Shown: positions 1 to 9,887, numbered from the stretch's first letter. The stretch is 64,000 nucleotides of DNA from CAVORD01 sp963698535 (GCA_963698535.1 CAVORD010000001.1:2084962-2148961); one strand, 5' to 3'. Program-made: numbers and translations. The notes: generated from the letters alone by a model not told the origin.

Positions 1-1799
1 CACACATCTTGGTGTAGGGGTTAACATCGGGACTCTTGCCACCATCAAGATAGTGGGTAAGCAGGCGGTGTACCATCATATCGGGGTAGCGTCTGATAGG
101 TGACGTGAAATGAGTATAGTACTTGAATGCCAGACCGTAATGGCCGATATTATCGGTGGAATAGACCGCCTTGGCCATCGACCGGAGGGCCAGGGTCTCT
201 ATTATATTCTGTTCTTTCTTGCCTGCAACCTCTTTGAGGAGTGTGTTCATCCTCTTTGGAAGATTTGTGTCGGCGTCAACCTCCAGCTTGTATCCAAACC
301 TTTTGATAAAGTGACTGAAAGCACTCACCTTCTCAGGGTCGGGTGTGTCGTGTATCCTGTATACGAATGTTCTCTCCCTTCCTTTCTTGCCTACGAACTC
401 AGCCACTCTCTTGTTGGCAAGAAGCATAAACTCTTCTACCAGCTGGTTAGCGGTACCTGTCTCGCGGAACCTGATACCCAGGGGCTTACCTTTATCGTCG
501 AGGTCGAACTTAACCTCTACCCTGTCGAAGGCAAAAGCTCCCGTCTTAAACCTCTTCGTCCTGAGCTTCTGTGCCAGATCGTGCAGCGTCAGCACGCCAT
601 CCTTCATCGGACCGTCACCGGTATCTATCACCATCTGAGCTTCAGCATATGAAAAACGCTTGTCTGAGTTTATGACTGTCCTGCCGAACCACTCGGTGAT
701 TATCTCAGCCTTGTCATTAAGCTCAAATACTGCTGAATATGTGAGTTTTGTCTCATTTGCATTAAGCGAGCAAACATCGTTCGATATCTTTTCCGGCAGC
801 ATGGGAACGACCCTGTCGACAAGGTATACCGAGGTAGCTCTTGTCTTGGCCTCATTCTCAAGGATGGTGTCGGGTCTGATATAGTATGTAACATCAGCGA
901 TGTGAACGCCTGCTTCTATATTACCGTTATCGAGTCTCCTGAATGAGAGGGCATCGTCGAAGTCCTTGGCATCGTCGGGGTCGATAGTGAAGGTAGGCAC
1001 GTTCCTGAAGTCGCGTCGTCTCTTAATCTCTTCTTCAGGAATTCTCTTGTCTATCTTTTCGGCTGCTCTCTCCACCTCCTCATCAAATCGTATCAGGCAG
1101 CTCAAATTCAGCCATGATGGCATTGATCTCTGTCTCATGCAGTCCGGGGTCACCAAGAACCTCAATGATCTCGGCCACAGGATTTTTTGCTTTCTTATCC
1201 CATTGTGTTATGCGGGCAATAGCTTTCTGTCCCTGCTTAGCTCCCTTAAGCTTGCCCTGAGGAATAAATAGGTCGAATGGCATATTGCGACTGTCGCATG
1301 TCAGGAAGGCAAAGTTCTGTACCAGTTCCACGGTACCAACAAATGTCGATTTGGATCTCTCCATTATCTCCACCACCTCTCCTTCGGGACGTGCTCCTCT
1401 TCTCTTGGCGAAGAGCATTACCTTGACCTTGTCGCCATTAAGCGCCATATTAAGATTGGATGCCGAGATGAAGACATCATCCTCCATATCATCGGTTTTG
1501 ATGAAGGCATAGCCGCTGCGGGTCATGTCGACCGTACCGGTGATGTGTCCGCCCACATTTTTGGCGCGGTAACGTCCGGGACCAACCTCGGCGATGGTCT
1601 CACGGTCCTTAAGGACCTTCAGTATACCGGGTAGGTTGTTGCGTGCCTCATTGACGTTGAGGTTCAGTCGTTTTGAGATCTGCTTGTAGTTCATTACAAG
1701 CGTTGGATTGTTTACAAAGACCGATGATACCAGCTCTATCAGCGGTGATGCACCTTTCTTCTTATTCTTTTTAAAATTCGGATTTTTCTGTTTATTCAT
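1..1799 (-). CDS. rnr: Ribonuclease R (3'-5' exoribonuclease), partial and frameshifted
   Basis: Processive 3'-5' exoribonuclease of RNA turnover. The start at 1799 gives a lysine-rich N-terminus, then a winged-helix region (residues about 20-85), cold-shock/OB folds (about 85-200) and, after a frame change near 1085-1090, the RNB catalytic domain. The RNB metal-binding signature DPDDAKDFDDA is readable on the minus strand around 945-990, and the downstream RNB landmarks FTSPIRRYPDMMVHRLLTHY follow towards base 60. The gene runs off the left edge, so the S1 domain and stop are missing. The frame break removes nothing recognisable (ELPD..RFDEEVERA reads across it) and looks like a one-base insertion. 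Family assignment is firm; whether it is RNase R or a close RNase II relative rests on the lysine-rich N-terminus and Bacteroidetes context. Confidence 0.9.
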
Positions 1800-1908
1800 T
1801 TCTTCAGTTTACAATAACAAAAAGGGTAACCGCAGAGACCGCAAAGCACTATTAGCAAAGCTCGCAGAGGGTTAACCGGATTGTTTTCAATATAATAAAC
1901 AAAGATAT

Positions 1909-2286
1909 CTATAATCTGTTTACTACTCGCCTAATTCCATCCTTTAACATTAGGACATTAAAGTTGATCAGTAATCCAAGTCTGAATTCACCAACCTTAA
2001 TATAGGTCAGCACCTGAGCCAAATGAATATCGTTTAATGCCTCAACGCTTTTTATCTCCACAACAACCTTATTTTCTACCAGAAGATCAATTCGGTAGCC
2101 ACAATCCATAAAGACCGATTCAAAAATCAACGGCATGGGCTTTTCTTTTTCTACTAAAAGACCAGAGTTCTGCAATTTGTAAAACAGGCACTCTTTGTAT
2201 GCATTTTCAAGCAGGCCGGGCCCCAGTTTAGAATGAACCTCTATAGCCAATCCGATAATTTTACCGGAAATCTCATTTTCAGTCAT
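1909..2286 (-). CDS. GxxExxY family protein
   Basis: A 125-residue protein of the GxxExxY family (PF13366), common and often multicopy in Bacteroidetes and other environmental bacteria; its function is unknown, though the fold is related to PD-(D/E)XK nucleases. The naming motif is visible as GPGLLENAYKECL at residues about 22-34, and the later VVVEIKSVEAL segment has the E-x-K of the nuclease-like core. Length is normal for the family and the frame is intact. It is encoded opposite to the following cassette, with RNase R downstream. Such genes often sit next to repeats or mobile DNA; here the flanks are short AT-rich spacers. Confidence 0.88.
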   Translation of the reverse strand: MTENEISGKIIGLAIEVHSKLGPGLLENAYKECLFYKLQNSGLLVEKEKPMPLIFESVFMDCGYRIDLLVENKVVVEIKSVEALNDIHLAQVLTYIKVGEFRLGLLINFNVLMLKDGIRRVVNRL

Positions 2287-2479
2287 TTAATATCCGTTTT
2301 TATAGGGTTTTTTAACTCTGTGTTCTCTTTTTTGCTTTGCGCACTTTGCGTTTATCCTTTTCTTTTTGTGTCCTTAGTGTATCCTTCTTTTACTTTGTGT
2401 GAAACTGTATTCCAAATTTACGAAATACCCAAAAAGGAGAGGAACCGAAAAATTCCTTAAATTTGACTGAAACCATATT

Positions 2480-2764
2480 ATGAGCAACACCGGAACAATA
2501 CCCCGCCAGGCCCAGGGCATAGTAGCGCGCAAGACCGACGATGGATATATCCTCGTCCCTGTCACCGGCAACATTGCCGATATGACTGCTGTCTTCACCC
2601 TCAATCCTACCGGTGCCTTTATCTGGGACGCTATCGACGGGCAAAACAGCGTGGCCGATATTGCTTCACTCCTTACCGCTGAGTTCGACACCGACATGTC
2701 AACAGCACTCTCCGATGTAACAACTTTCCTTGCCAATATGAAGGAATACCTTATTGTGGAATAA
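2480..2764 (+). CDS. PqqD-like peptide modification chaperone (RRE domain)
   Basis: A 94-residue stand-alone PqqD-family protein (PF05402). Members form the RiPP recognition element that binds the leader of a precursor peptide and presents it to modifying enzymes. The central LNPTGAFIWDAIDG and the following VADIASLLTAEFD segment are typical. The start at 2480 lies after an AT-rich 190-bp leader without a Shine-Dalgarno site, usual for Bacteroidetes. Its stop overlaps the next start (TAATG at 2762-2766), so it is translationally coupled to the HPr-kinase-like gene and heads a five-gene cassette. I found no precursor peptide ORF in the 193 bases upstream. Family call is strong; role in RiPP maturation is inference from context. 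Confidence 0.85.
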   Translation: MSNTGTIPRQAQGIVARKTDDGYILVPVTGNIADMTAVFTLNPTGAFIWDAIDGQNSVADIASLLTAEFDTDMSTALSDVTTFLANMKEYLIVE

Positions 2765-3670
2765 TGAAAGAAGTAACCCTTTCAGTAGCTAATTACTGTT
2801 TCAGCCTCGTCGCAGCCGACGAGTATGTTGTAATCGAGCTTCCGGAGAGATATCGGCTGTTTCATGCAAAAAGAGTGATCCCGCAAGTTACTATTACTGT
2901 CCACAGAGGTACCGGTCCGGACATTTCGCTGTTCAAAGAGGTGTTCCATGCTCCTTACATAAGAGAGCTGAATGGTGTTTTGATGAAGGTAGCCGACAGG
3001 CTTTGGACCGTATACCAGAATGATGAAGACATCTATGTGCAGAGTACGCTTCCTGAAGAGACGGGAGCCCGCTCTGCTCTCCTTGGCATCTTCTCCGGAA
3101 AAAACAACTGGAAGATATGGGTCGATACCGATGAAGAGAGAGTGAACCCCCTTTCATACCCCATCGACAGCCTTCTGATATACTACCTGACAGCAATAAA
3201 CAAAGACATTTTTCTTCACTCATCAGCAGTCTCCGTTCGCGACAAAGGACTGGTATTCTGTGGTATATCAGGCAAGGGCAAGAGTACAATGGCCAAACTG
3301 TGGGAAGAGAAGGGGGCGAAGGTAATTCACGACGACCGGACAATAATTGGTCGTAAAGGAGAGCTGTTTCCGGGTGTGGAATACTCCTGTGTATGACGAC
3401 GAAGTACCGTCATCAGCCAACCTAAGCGCCATCTTTCTGATAGAGCACGGGACAGTCAACAGGGCAATGAAGGTGGAAGGTAAAGATGCCATAACAAGGA
3501 TATTGTCAAACTCTATCCAGCATGGATGGAACAGGGAGATTATCTACGATCTGCTGATGTCGATAGAATCGATGGTCAGGAAGGTTCCTGTATATTCACT
3601 TCAATTTGTGCCGACAGCTGAGGTAACAGATTATATAACCCATATTCTTGATCATGGAATTAAGAAATGA
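2764..3670 (+). CDS. HPr kinase-like protein, frameshifted
   Basis: About 302 residues once one extra base near 3370 is removed (TTTCCGGG; deleting one C restores GELFRVWNTPVYDDEVP). The C-terminal half carries a P-loop GISGKGKST at residues 167-175 and a following HDDR (189-192), as in HprK-type kinases; a preceding LHSSAV (151-156) matches the pre-P-loop segment of that family. HprK-like proteins without the HPr-binding part occur in lasso-peptide loci, where some phosphorylate the peptide's C-terminal serine. It overlaps the end of PqqD and the start of the S26 peptidase. The N-terminal 140 residues are not recognisable. Peptide phosphorylation here is inference; the kinase fold is seen. 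Confidence 0.75.
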
Positions 3671-4124
3671 GGTACTTAATGATGTAAGCATATCTCTGCT
3701 TTTAGAAGGGAAAAGCATAAGGATCTCAGCCTGGGGTTACAGCATGTATCCTGCCATAAGACCGGGTGACATAATACATCTTTCACCATTTAAAAAAGAG
3801 AGTCCGCTGACGACAGGTATGATCATAGCACGCAAAAGAAGGGAGGGACTGGTCGTTCACCGCGTGACATCCGTTGAGCCCGATGGGGCAGACAGGAGGG
3901 TCATAACACGGGGCGACAGCTGTCTGCGTGCCGACGAACCCTTTGGCGAAGAAGATATTGCAGGGATAGTGGTCTCGGTGGAAAGAGGAGATAAGGAGGT
4001 CGTACAGAAAGAAAAACGGGTTATAAGATATGGTCTGAACAACAGGCTTGTCTGGTTATTGCTGGTGAGAAAAAAATTTAAGGTTATCTTAGAAAGAATT
4101 GCAGACGGTGACGATGAAAGATAA
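3654..4124 (+). CDS. S24/S26 family peptidase, SipW-like Ser-His type
   Basis: A 156-residue serine peptidase of the LexA/signal peptidase fold. The nucleophile motif GYSMYPAIRPGD places Ser30; instead of the bacterial Lys the second catalytic position is a His in VVHRV (His69), followed by TRGDS, the pattern of SipW-like and archaeal type I signal peptidases. There is no N-terminal membrane anchor; a hydrophobic stretch (about 128-140, RLVWLLLVRKKF) near the C-terminus may attach it. I chose ATG 3654 rather than TTG 3648. The gene overlaps HprK upstream (stop 3670) and the ABC exporter downstream (start 4114). In this cassette it is a candidate for removing the leader from an exported peptide, replacing the B2 protease of lasso-peptide loci (inference). 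Confidence 0.8.
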   Translation: MELRNEVLNDVSISLLLEGKSIRISAWGYSMYPAIRPGDIIHLSPFKKESPLTTGMIIARKRREGLVVHRVTSVEPDGADRRVITRGDSCLRADEPFGEEDIAGIVVSVERGDKEVVQKEKRVIRYGLNNRLVWLLLVRKKFKVILERIADGDDER

Positions 4125-5920
4125 GAAGCACAGGAGATCTCTCTTCAATATGGAGATAGGAAAGACACTCTCCCTTGCCTGGAGGGGCGCCGGATGGTGG
4201 AATATCTTCTCACTCTCTTTGTCGTTGGTAAGAAGCATTATCCCTCTTGTTATTATTCTCCTTATCAAAGGACTCATTGATACTGTCACAGAGCTCTCTC
4301 TTACAGGCTCTTCGTGTGGACTACCGGAATATCATATGGCAGGTGGCGGGAATAGCCGGTGCTTTCCTTGTTGAGGAGATAGCTTCATCCCTCACTGCCT
4401 ATATTACCCGTATGCAGGGTGCGCGGATGAGTCTCTATGTTCACGACAAACTGCACGAAAAGGCCTCATCACTCGACCTCATCCATTTTGAGACATCCTC
4501 ATTTTACGACATACTCCTAAGGGCTACCAGGGAGGCGACAGGCAGACCTCTCAGCATAGCCTCCAACCTGGTTAACCTCTTCAGGGGATTGGCCTCCCTA
4601 ATTGTGATGGGCATCCTACTGGCAGGATTCAACTGGATCATAGCCCTGGCCCTTGTGGTCATAACCCTCCCCCTGCTTCTGCTCAGATCACATTACTCAA
4701 AATTGCTCTGGAACTACAGAAAGGAGACGGCCTCCGACGAACGCAAAAGCTCATACTACAGCTGGCTGCTGACAGGCGACAGGCCGGCGCGGGAGATAAG
4801 ACTGTTCGGGACGGCCGGATATTTCAGGGATCTTTTTAAGGAGAGCTACTCCAGGGTGGCTCATGGTGAAGCACGACTGCTTAAGCGCAGGGCACAGACT
4901 GAGATAGTGGTGGCTTTCGTTAAGGCGGCCGGACTGGGAGTCATCCTCTGGTATATGATCGCCAGAACGGTACATGCTGCCATCTCTCTGGGTGAGCTGG
5001 CTATGTACCTGCTGGCATTCCGGCAGGGACTCATATATGTGAGAGACATAGCATCGTCGGTATCGGGACTGCATGAAGATTCTCTCTTTGTAAAAGATAC
5101 ATTTGACTTCCTTGAGATACAGGTGGAGGAGCCAAAGGGTGCTCTAAAAATAGATGATGACACAACAGGCGATATCTCTGTCAGAGGCGTCGATTTTGCA
5201 TATCCCGGAAGCTCCGGCAACGCTCTGCAAAAGATAGACCTGCATATCAGAAAAGGTGAGTCACTCGCTATTGTCGGTTCCAATGGAGCAGGCAAGAGTA
5301 CACTTGTAAGGATCATATGCGGACTTTATAAGCCCGATAAGGGGTCACTCCATTATGGTGGTCAGGAGGTGGCAACCTTAGATAACGCCGGTTACAGAAA
5401 GCTCTTTTCCGTTGTCTTCCAGGACTTTATGCTTTATAATCTCTCCCTTGGCGAGAATATTGGTCTTGGTGACGTCGAGATGATCGATAATGAAGAGAAG
5501 ATAAAGGAGGCGGCGGTGATGACCGGTCTCGACCCTCTGGTAAGCAAAATGGAAAACGGTTATTCCACAGTTATAGGACGACTCTTTGACGACAGCAGGG
5601 AGCTCAGCTGGGGTGAGTGGCAGAAGATAGCCATTGCCAGGGCGCTCTTCCGCAACTCTCCTGTTATGATACTTGACGAGCCCACAAGTGCACTGGATGC
5701 CAATGCCGAGTTTGAGTTCTACAACCGTTTCAGAGAGATGCGCAAAGGACGTACATCTATCCTTATCAGTCACAGGCTGGCCACCGTGGCCGATGCCGAC
5801 CGTATAGTGCTGCTGGCCGACGGTGCCATTGCCGAAACCGGTACACACGATGAGCTGATGAAGGCGCGCGGTAAATACTACGACATGTACTCCAGACAGG
5901 CAGGAATGTACCGGCAATGA
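4114..5920 (+). CDS. ABC transporter, fused permease and ATPase, frameshifted
   Basis: An export-type half transporter of about 600 residues: six predicted membrane segments in the first 300, then a nucleotide-binding domain with Walker A GSNGAGKST, Q-loop VFQDF, Walker B VMILDEPTSALD and switch ISHRLATV. The ABC signature is LSWGEWQK, with Trp where LSGGQ/LSGGEWQ has Gly. The start is ATG 4114, inside the preceding peptidase gene; a single extra base in the stretch 4290-4320 separates the first membrane helix from the rest (span 3n+1). Its closest known setting is peptide/lasso-peptide export (D protein). It overlaps the nucleotidyltransferase by ATGA at 5917-5920. Likely exports the cassette's product; substrate not visible. 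Confidence 0.88.
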
Positions 5921-7075
5921 GCAGCTTTTCACAAATACCGCCTGAGGCAAACCTCCTGCTTTCACTCTGCCACTATCCCTCAGGGGTAATGGGGAATGAA
6001 GTTCTTAATATTAAAGACAGCTTCAACCGGGACCTTTTTCTGACACTTGCACGGGAGCATGGCATAGAGGCTGTAGTGTGGGATAACCTGAAGGATTCCG
6101 CGATATTGAAAATGTTGCCACTGTCGGTAACAGAAACACTGAAGGCCTCATCGGCAAAGAGTCTTGCCAGAAACACATTCATAGCCACCGTGGTAGGTGA
6201 GGCCCTGACACTTCTTCGCGAGAATGACATTGAACCGGTCATGCTTAAAGGGATGGCCCTGGAGTATGCCTGGTACGGTGGCAGAGGTCTCAGACAGATG
6301 ACCGATGCTGACATACTGATACCACGGGAGCAGGCATTGAAGGCCAGGAGGCTGCTGCTGGAAGGTGGATTTACCTCCCTGCCCATGAAGTCACTGTTCC
6401 ACAGACCAATTATGCTTCATATCGGAAAGCATCTGCCGTCGCTCCTTAAGAACGGCATTATGGTGGAGATACACCATGATCTTTTCGGGGAGAGAACATG
6501 AGAAAATAACGCAGGAACTTTATGAGAGCCGCCGGAGTGCATCCGGAATAGCTTCTGCCCTTTCTGTTCCCGATACTGTTTACCTTTTCGTTTATCTGGT
6601 AAGTCACCTTTTAAGCCACGAGCAGAATAACGAGTCACAGCTTCGGCTTTATCTCGACCTAAATATTTTAGGAAAAGCTCTTCAGGAGGAGAACAGGCTG
6701 GATGAGATGAAGGAGGTGGCATCAAGGGCCGGAATAAGAAAGGAGGTTATCATTAAGATCGATTTGCTGAACGAATTCCTGAATGCAGGGATCGATATTG
6801 GTGTGTCAGCCGAGGAGACAGAATACCGGAAGGCCAGAGAGCGATTTATATTCTTTCTGACAAGTCCGAAAAACAATCCTGTTACAGAGAGGGATAACAC
6901 ATACAGGGAGACAATATCCGCCGTACCGGGACTACACAGGAAATTCCTTTTCATCCTTGGAGATCTCTTTCCTACGACATCCTTTATGAAGAAGAGATAC
7001 CGGAAAAAGAGCCTTTTCGGCACACTGTTGTTTTACCCACACAGGTGGGGAAAGCTGGTGTGGTTGATAAGATGA
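5917..7075 (+). CDS. Nucleotidyltransferase family protein (NTP_transf_5 type), frameshifted
   Basis: About 385 residues after removing one G in the run at 6486-6490 (CTTTTCGGGGAG). The pol-beta-like motif is at residues 110-133: LKGMALE, then GLRQMTDADILI, matching the uncharacterised nucleotidyltransferase family PF14907 that accompanies PqqD/HprK/ABC genes in many RiPP-like loci. The D-x-D pair (DADI) is intact, so catalysis is plausible. It is the last overlapping gene of the cassette; a 180-bp spacer follows. The C-terminal half has no recognisable domain beyond several helices. Proposed role, nucleotidyl transfer to a peptide or a partner protein, is inference. Confidence 0.8.
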
Positions 7076-7257
7076 TAACATGTTTCAACTTTGTCAATTC
7101 CGCTTTATACGAACTCACCCCCGAACCCCCTCTCTACTCCGCAAGAGAGGGGGCCAAAATCTCTATAATTTCACAACTTTTCTCCTTTTTACTTGACTTT
7201 TTCTCTTCGCTTTCCTAAATTTATTATAGCAATACATTTTTGATAAAGTTTTTCATT

Positions 7258-7461
7258 ATGACACAGGAGGAGATTAATCTTGTCAGCGGCAGGATAATTG
7301 ATCTTGCAAGGACCAGGACCACTGGTCCGGCTGTGGAACTGGCTCTTAAACTGTCTGTTAGCGTGCGTACAGTTAAGAGAATAATAAGGATACTTCGTAA
7401 GAACGGAATTATAATAGAGTACAATAAGGCTTGCGTTAGTTATGTGATCAAGGAACCATAA
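7258..7461 (+). CDS. Small HTH-domain protein
   Basis: A 67-residue protein, very basic in its second half. Residues about 25-55 (ALKLSVSVRTVKRIIRILRKNG) predict a helix-turn-helix with the recognition helix VRTVKRIIRIL. I chose ATG 7258 over TTG 7240. It follows the cassette by 180 bp and precedes the noncoding run to the IS110 elements. Small stand-alone HTH genes of this kind often accompany surface or peptide loci in Bacteroidetes; a regulatory role for the preceding cassette is only a suggestion. Nothing else is recognisable. Confidence 0.55.
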   Translation: MTQEEINLVSGRIIDLARTRTTGPAVELALKLSVSVRTVKRIIRILRKNGIIIEYNKACVSYVIKEP

Positions 7462-7849
7462 ATATGCTTTACAACATCTTTTTCTGTTCTGTTTTTGTCC
7501 CCCTCCTCTAATAATATTGTCTTATGTGAGACTTTAAAGCATTTTTTGTCATCCGGTACCAGCTAATAATAGGTTCCATTGCGAAATACTTAAAATGGGT
7601 TACACATAAATGGCCGCGTTAATAACGGTACCGGACAAAAGGACAAAGAAATGCAGACGTCTCGCTGCACCGCTTCCATTAGCGAAGCCCGCACCCTGGC
7701 AATCGCCGGGGTGCATTTTTGCCCCTCCCCCTGCCTGCCCTTTAGATTAGCACAACTTTAATTTATTCTATTTTTATTCTGTTCATTAAAAGTGAAAGCA
7801 GAGGTGAACTGGCCTGCCTGCTAGGTTTTTGGACCTAACTGCCGAATTA
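7462..7849. other. Noncoding spacer before the IS110 elements
   Basis: No convincing gene in 388 bases. It holds a terminator-like hairpin at 7691-7720 and a C-rich run at 7720-7740. The last 11 bases include one arm (7839-7848) of a 10-base inverted repeat whose other arm lies just beyond the IS110 pair. Confidence 0.6.
7691..7720 (+). terminator. Rho-independent terminator-like hairpin
   Basis: Inverted repeat GCACCC...GGGTGC (7691-7696 with 7709-7714) followed by A and five T at 7716-7720. It would end transcripts of the small HTH gene 230 bp upstream. Confidence 0.4.
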
Positions 7850-8738
7850 GTCCTCTGCCTTCTTTCTTGAACAAGAACCATTTAGAATTATAGGCTTTTA
7901 GGCCTAGTAAAGGTTTTAGTTGTTCAATTAAATTTAAAGGTATGAAATTTACTTCATTTGTTGGGATTGATATCTCAAAACTAGACTTCGATGTTGCACA
8001 TCTTGATTCCAGCGGCTTATTACTTTCTACAAAAAAGTTCTCAAACAACAAATCAGGCTTCACCCAGTTAATTAGGTGGCTTGATAAAACGGTTCCATCC
8101 AAGGAGGCACTCTTTTGCCTTGAGCATTCTGGTGTATATTCTCTTTCCATATGTGTGTTTTTTGAAGAATCCAACCTTTGTTATACCCTTCAGCCTGGAT
8201 TGCAGATAAAGAGATCTATGGGCATTCAACGAGGTAAAAACGACAATGCTGACGCCAGAGTGATAGGTAAGTACGCCTATCTGAATCGGAATGAAATAGT
8301 TCCCTACAAACTGCCATCTAAAGTGATTTTGAAGTTAAAGCAACTTGTTTCTTACCGGGAAAGGCTGGTAAGAGCAAAGTCTCTCTAAGGACTTCGTCTA
8401 AAGAGCTAAAGGCGTTTACGGGAAAGAGTCTACATACTCTTGTTTTTGACGACTCCGAGCAACATGTTAAGGATATAAACAAAAGTATTGCTAGAATCGA
8501 TCAGGCTTTAAAACAACTGATTGAAGAAGATCCTGAAATCAAAAGAATATTTAACCTTGCAACTTCCGTAAAAGGGGTAGGGCTACAGATTGCTGTAAAC
8601 ATGCTAGTAGCTACTCATGGGTTTACACGCTTTTCAAACTGGAGGAAATTTTCTTGTTACTGTGGTCTTGCTCCTTTTGAATATAGTTCTGGAAGCTCTA
8701 TAAGGGGTAAAACAAAGTGAGTTATCTGGGTAACAAAA
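7850..8738 (+). mobile_element. IS110-family element, truncated left copy
   Basis: The left end is defined by a 92-base leader (7850-7941) nearly identical to the leader of the second copy (8739-8830). The element stops inside the transposase gene at 8738, where the second copy begins, and no right end of this copy appears downstream of the second one. Confidence 0.75.
7942..8738 (+). pseudogene. IS110-family transposase, broken copy
   Basis: Same protein as the next copy for 265 codons. The catalytic N-terminal part is intact (GIDISK, LEHSGVY, KNDNADA), but compared with copy 2 one A is missing near 8373 (GGTAAGAGC against GGTAAAGAGC) and one base near 8718 (AAAGTGAGT against AAGGTTAGC), giving premature stops at 8388 and 8720. 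The gene then ends at 8738 where copy 2's leader starts, losing the last 60 or so residues. Two deletions plus truncation make it a genuine remnant, although the single-base losses could be sequence error. The copies also differ by many third-position changes, so they are diverged relatives rather than a recent duplication. Confidence 0.8.
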
Positions 8739-9860
8739 GTCCTCTGCCTTCTTTCTTGAACAAGTACCATTTAGAATTATAGGCTTTTAGGCCTAGTAAA
8801 GGTTTTAGTTGTTCAATTAAACTTAAAGGTATGAAATTTACTTCATTTGTTGGGATTGATATCTCGAAACTCGATTTTGATGTAGCACATCTTGATTCCC
8901 GTGGCTTACTACTTGCCACTAAGAAGTTTTCAAACAACAAATCAGGCTTCTCCCAGATGATTAGGTGGCTTAATAAAACACTTCCTGTCAAAGAGATGCT
9001 CTTTTGTCTTGAACACTCTGGTGTATATTGTCTTTCCATATGTGTATTCTTTGAAGAAGCAGGACTTTGTTATACTCTACAGCCTGGATTGCAGATAAAG
9101 AGATCTATGGGCATTCAAAGGGGAAAAAACGACCAAGCTGACGCCAAAGTAATAGGAAAGTATGCCTACCTGAATCGGAATGAAATAATCCCCTACAAAC
9201 TGCCATCTAAGGTAATTTTGAAGCTCAAGCAACTTGTTTCTTACCGGGAGAGGTTGGTAAAGAGCAAAGTCTCTCTAAAAACATCTTCTAAAGAGCTAAA
9301 GTCGTTTACAGACAAGAGCCTCCACACACTTGTCTTTGCTGATTCAGAGCAGCATATTAAGGAGATAAACAAAAGTATTGCAACAATCGACCAGGCTTTA
9401 AAACAACTGATTGAAGAAGATCCTGAAATCAAAAGATTATTTAACCTTGCAACTTCCGTAAAAGGGGTCGGACTACAGATTGCTGTAAACATGCTAGTTG
9501 CTACTCATGGGTTTACCCGCTTTTCAAACTGGAGGAAATTTTCTTGTTACTGTGGTCTTGCCCCCTTTGAATATAGCTCCGGAAGCTCTATAAGGGGTAA
9601 AACCAAGGTTAGCTATTTGGGTAATAAAAAACTAAAAGCTGTTATCGGCAATGGGATTGCTTCAGCAATACAAAACGATCCTGAACTAGCTGTATATTAT
9701 AAACGCAAACTCGAAGAAGGAAAACACAAAATGGTCGTGCTGAATGCTATAAAAAACAAGCTCCTTAGTAGAGTATTTGCCGTTATTAAGAGAGGAACAC
9801 CATTCGTTCCTCTATATCAACACTTATAATATTACAGAAGAAAACTTGGAAATATCTTAG
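8739..9860 (+). mobile_element. IS110-family element, complete coding copy
   Basis: Leader 8739-8830, transposase 8831-9829 and a short AT-rich right end to about 9860, where the inverted repeat AATTCGGCAG starts. IS110 elements carry a structured noncoding (bridge RNA) region beside the gene; only the 92-base leader is available for it on this side, so a bridge RNA cannot be confirmed by eye. Confidence 0.65.
8831..9829 (+). CDS. IS110-family transposase (DEDD recombinase)
   Basis: A 332-residue, intact transposase. The N-terminal RuvC-like DEDD domain shows its acidic residues in FVGIDISK (residues 6-13), FCLEHSGVY (about 58-66) and GKNDQADAK (about 98-106). The C-terminal Transposase_20 domain has the helix-hairpin-helix-like SVKGVG (about 206-211) and the serine nucleophile region YSSGSSIRGKTK. 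Members use a bridge RNA to pair donor and target DNA and insert without making target duplications. The leader is the same as that of the broken copy. Third-position differences from the broken copy and full length suggest this is the functional copy. Confidence 0.92.
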   Translation: MKFTSFVGIDISKLDFDVAHLDSRGLLLATKKFSNNKSGFSQMIRWLNKTLPVKEMLFCLEHSGVYCLSICVFFEEAGLCYTLQPGLQIKRSMGIQRGKNDQADAKVIGKYAYLNRNEIIPYKLPSKVILKLKQLVSYRERLVKSKVSLKTSSKELKSFTDKSLHTLVFADSEQHIKEINKSIATIDQALKQLIEEDPEIKRLFNLATSVKGVGLQIAVNMLVATHGFTRFSNWRKFSCYCGLAPFEYSSGSSIRGKTKVSYLGNKKLKAVIGNGIASAIQNDPELAVYYKRKLEEGKHKMVVLNAIKNKLLSRVFAVIKRGTPFVPLYQHL

Positions 9861-9887
9861 AATTCGGCAGGCAGGCAAACCTGTAAT

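Larger units (their letters stand above)
7839..9870. repeat. 10-base inverted repeat bracketing the IS110 pair
   Basis: CTGCCGAATT at 7839-7848 and its reverse complement AATTCGGCAG at 9861-9870 bracket the whole tandem IS110 unit. Related G+C blocks (GCCTGCCTG at 7812-7820 and GCAGGCAGG at 9867-9875) extend the symmetry. This is either the terminal repeat of the element or the two halves of a palindromic target site split by insertion. Confidence 0.5.

Noticed and set aside
2764..6501. Programmed ribosomal frameshifting in the peptide cassette
   Set aside because: The breaks lack slippery sites, occur once in nearly every gene and always as an extra base, as elsewhere in the window including housekeeping genes such as polX and mutL. 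Sequence error explains them better.
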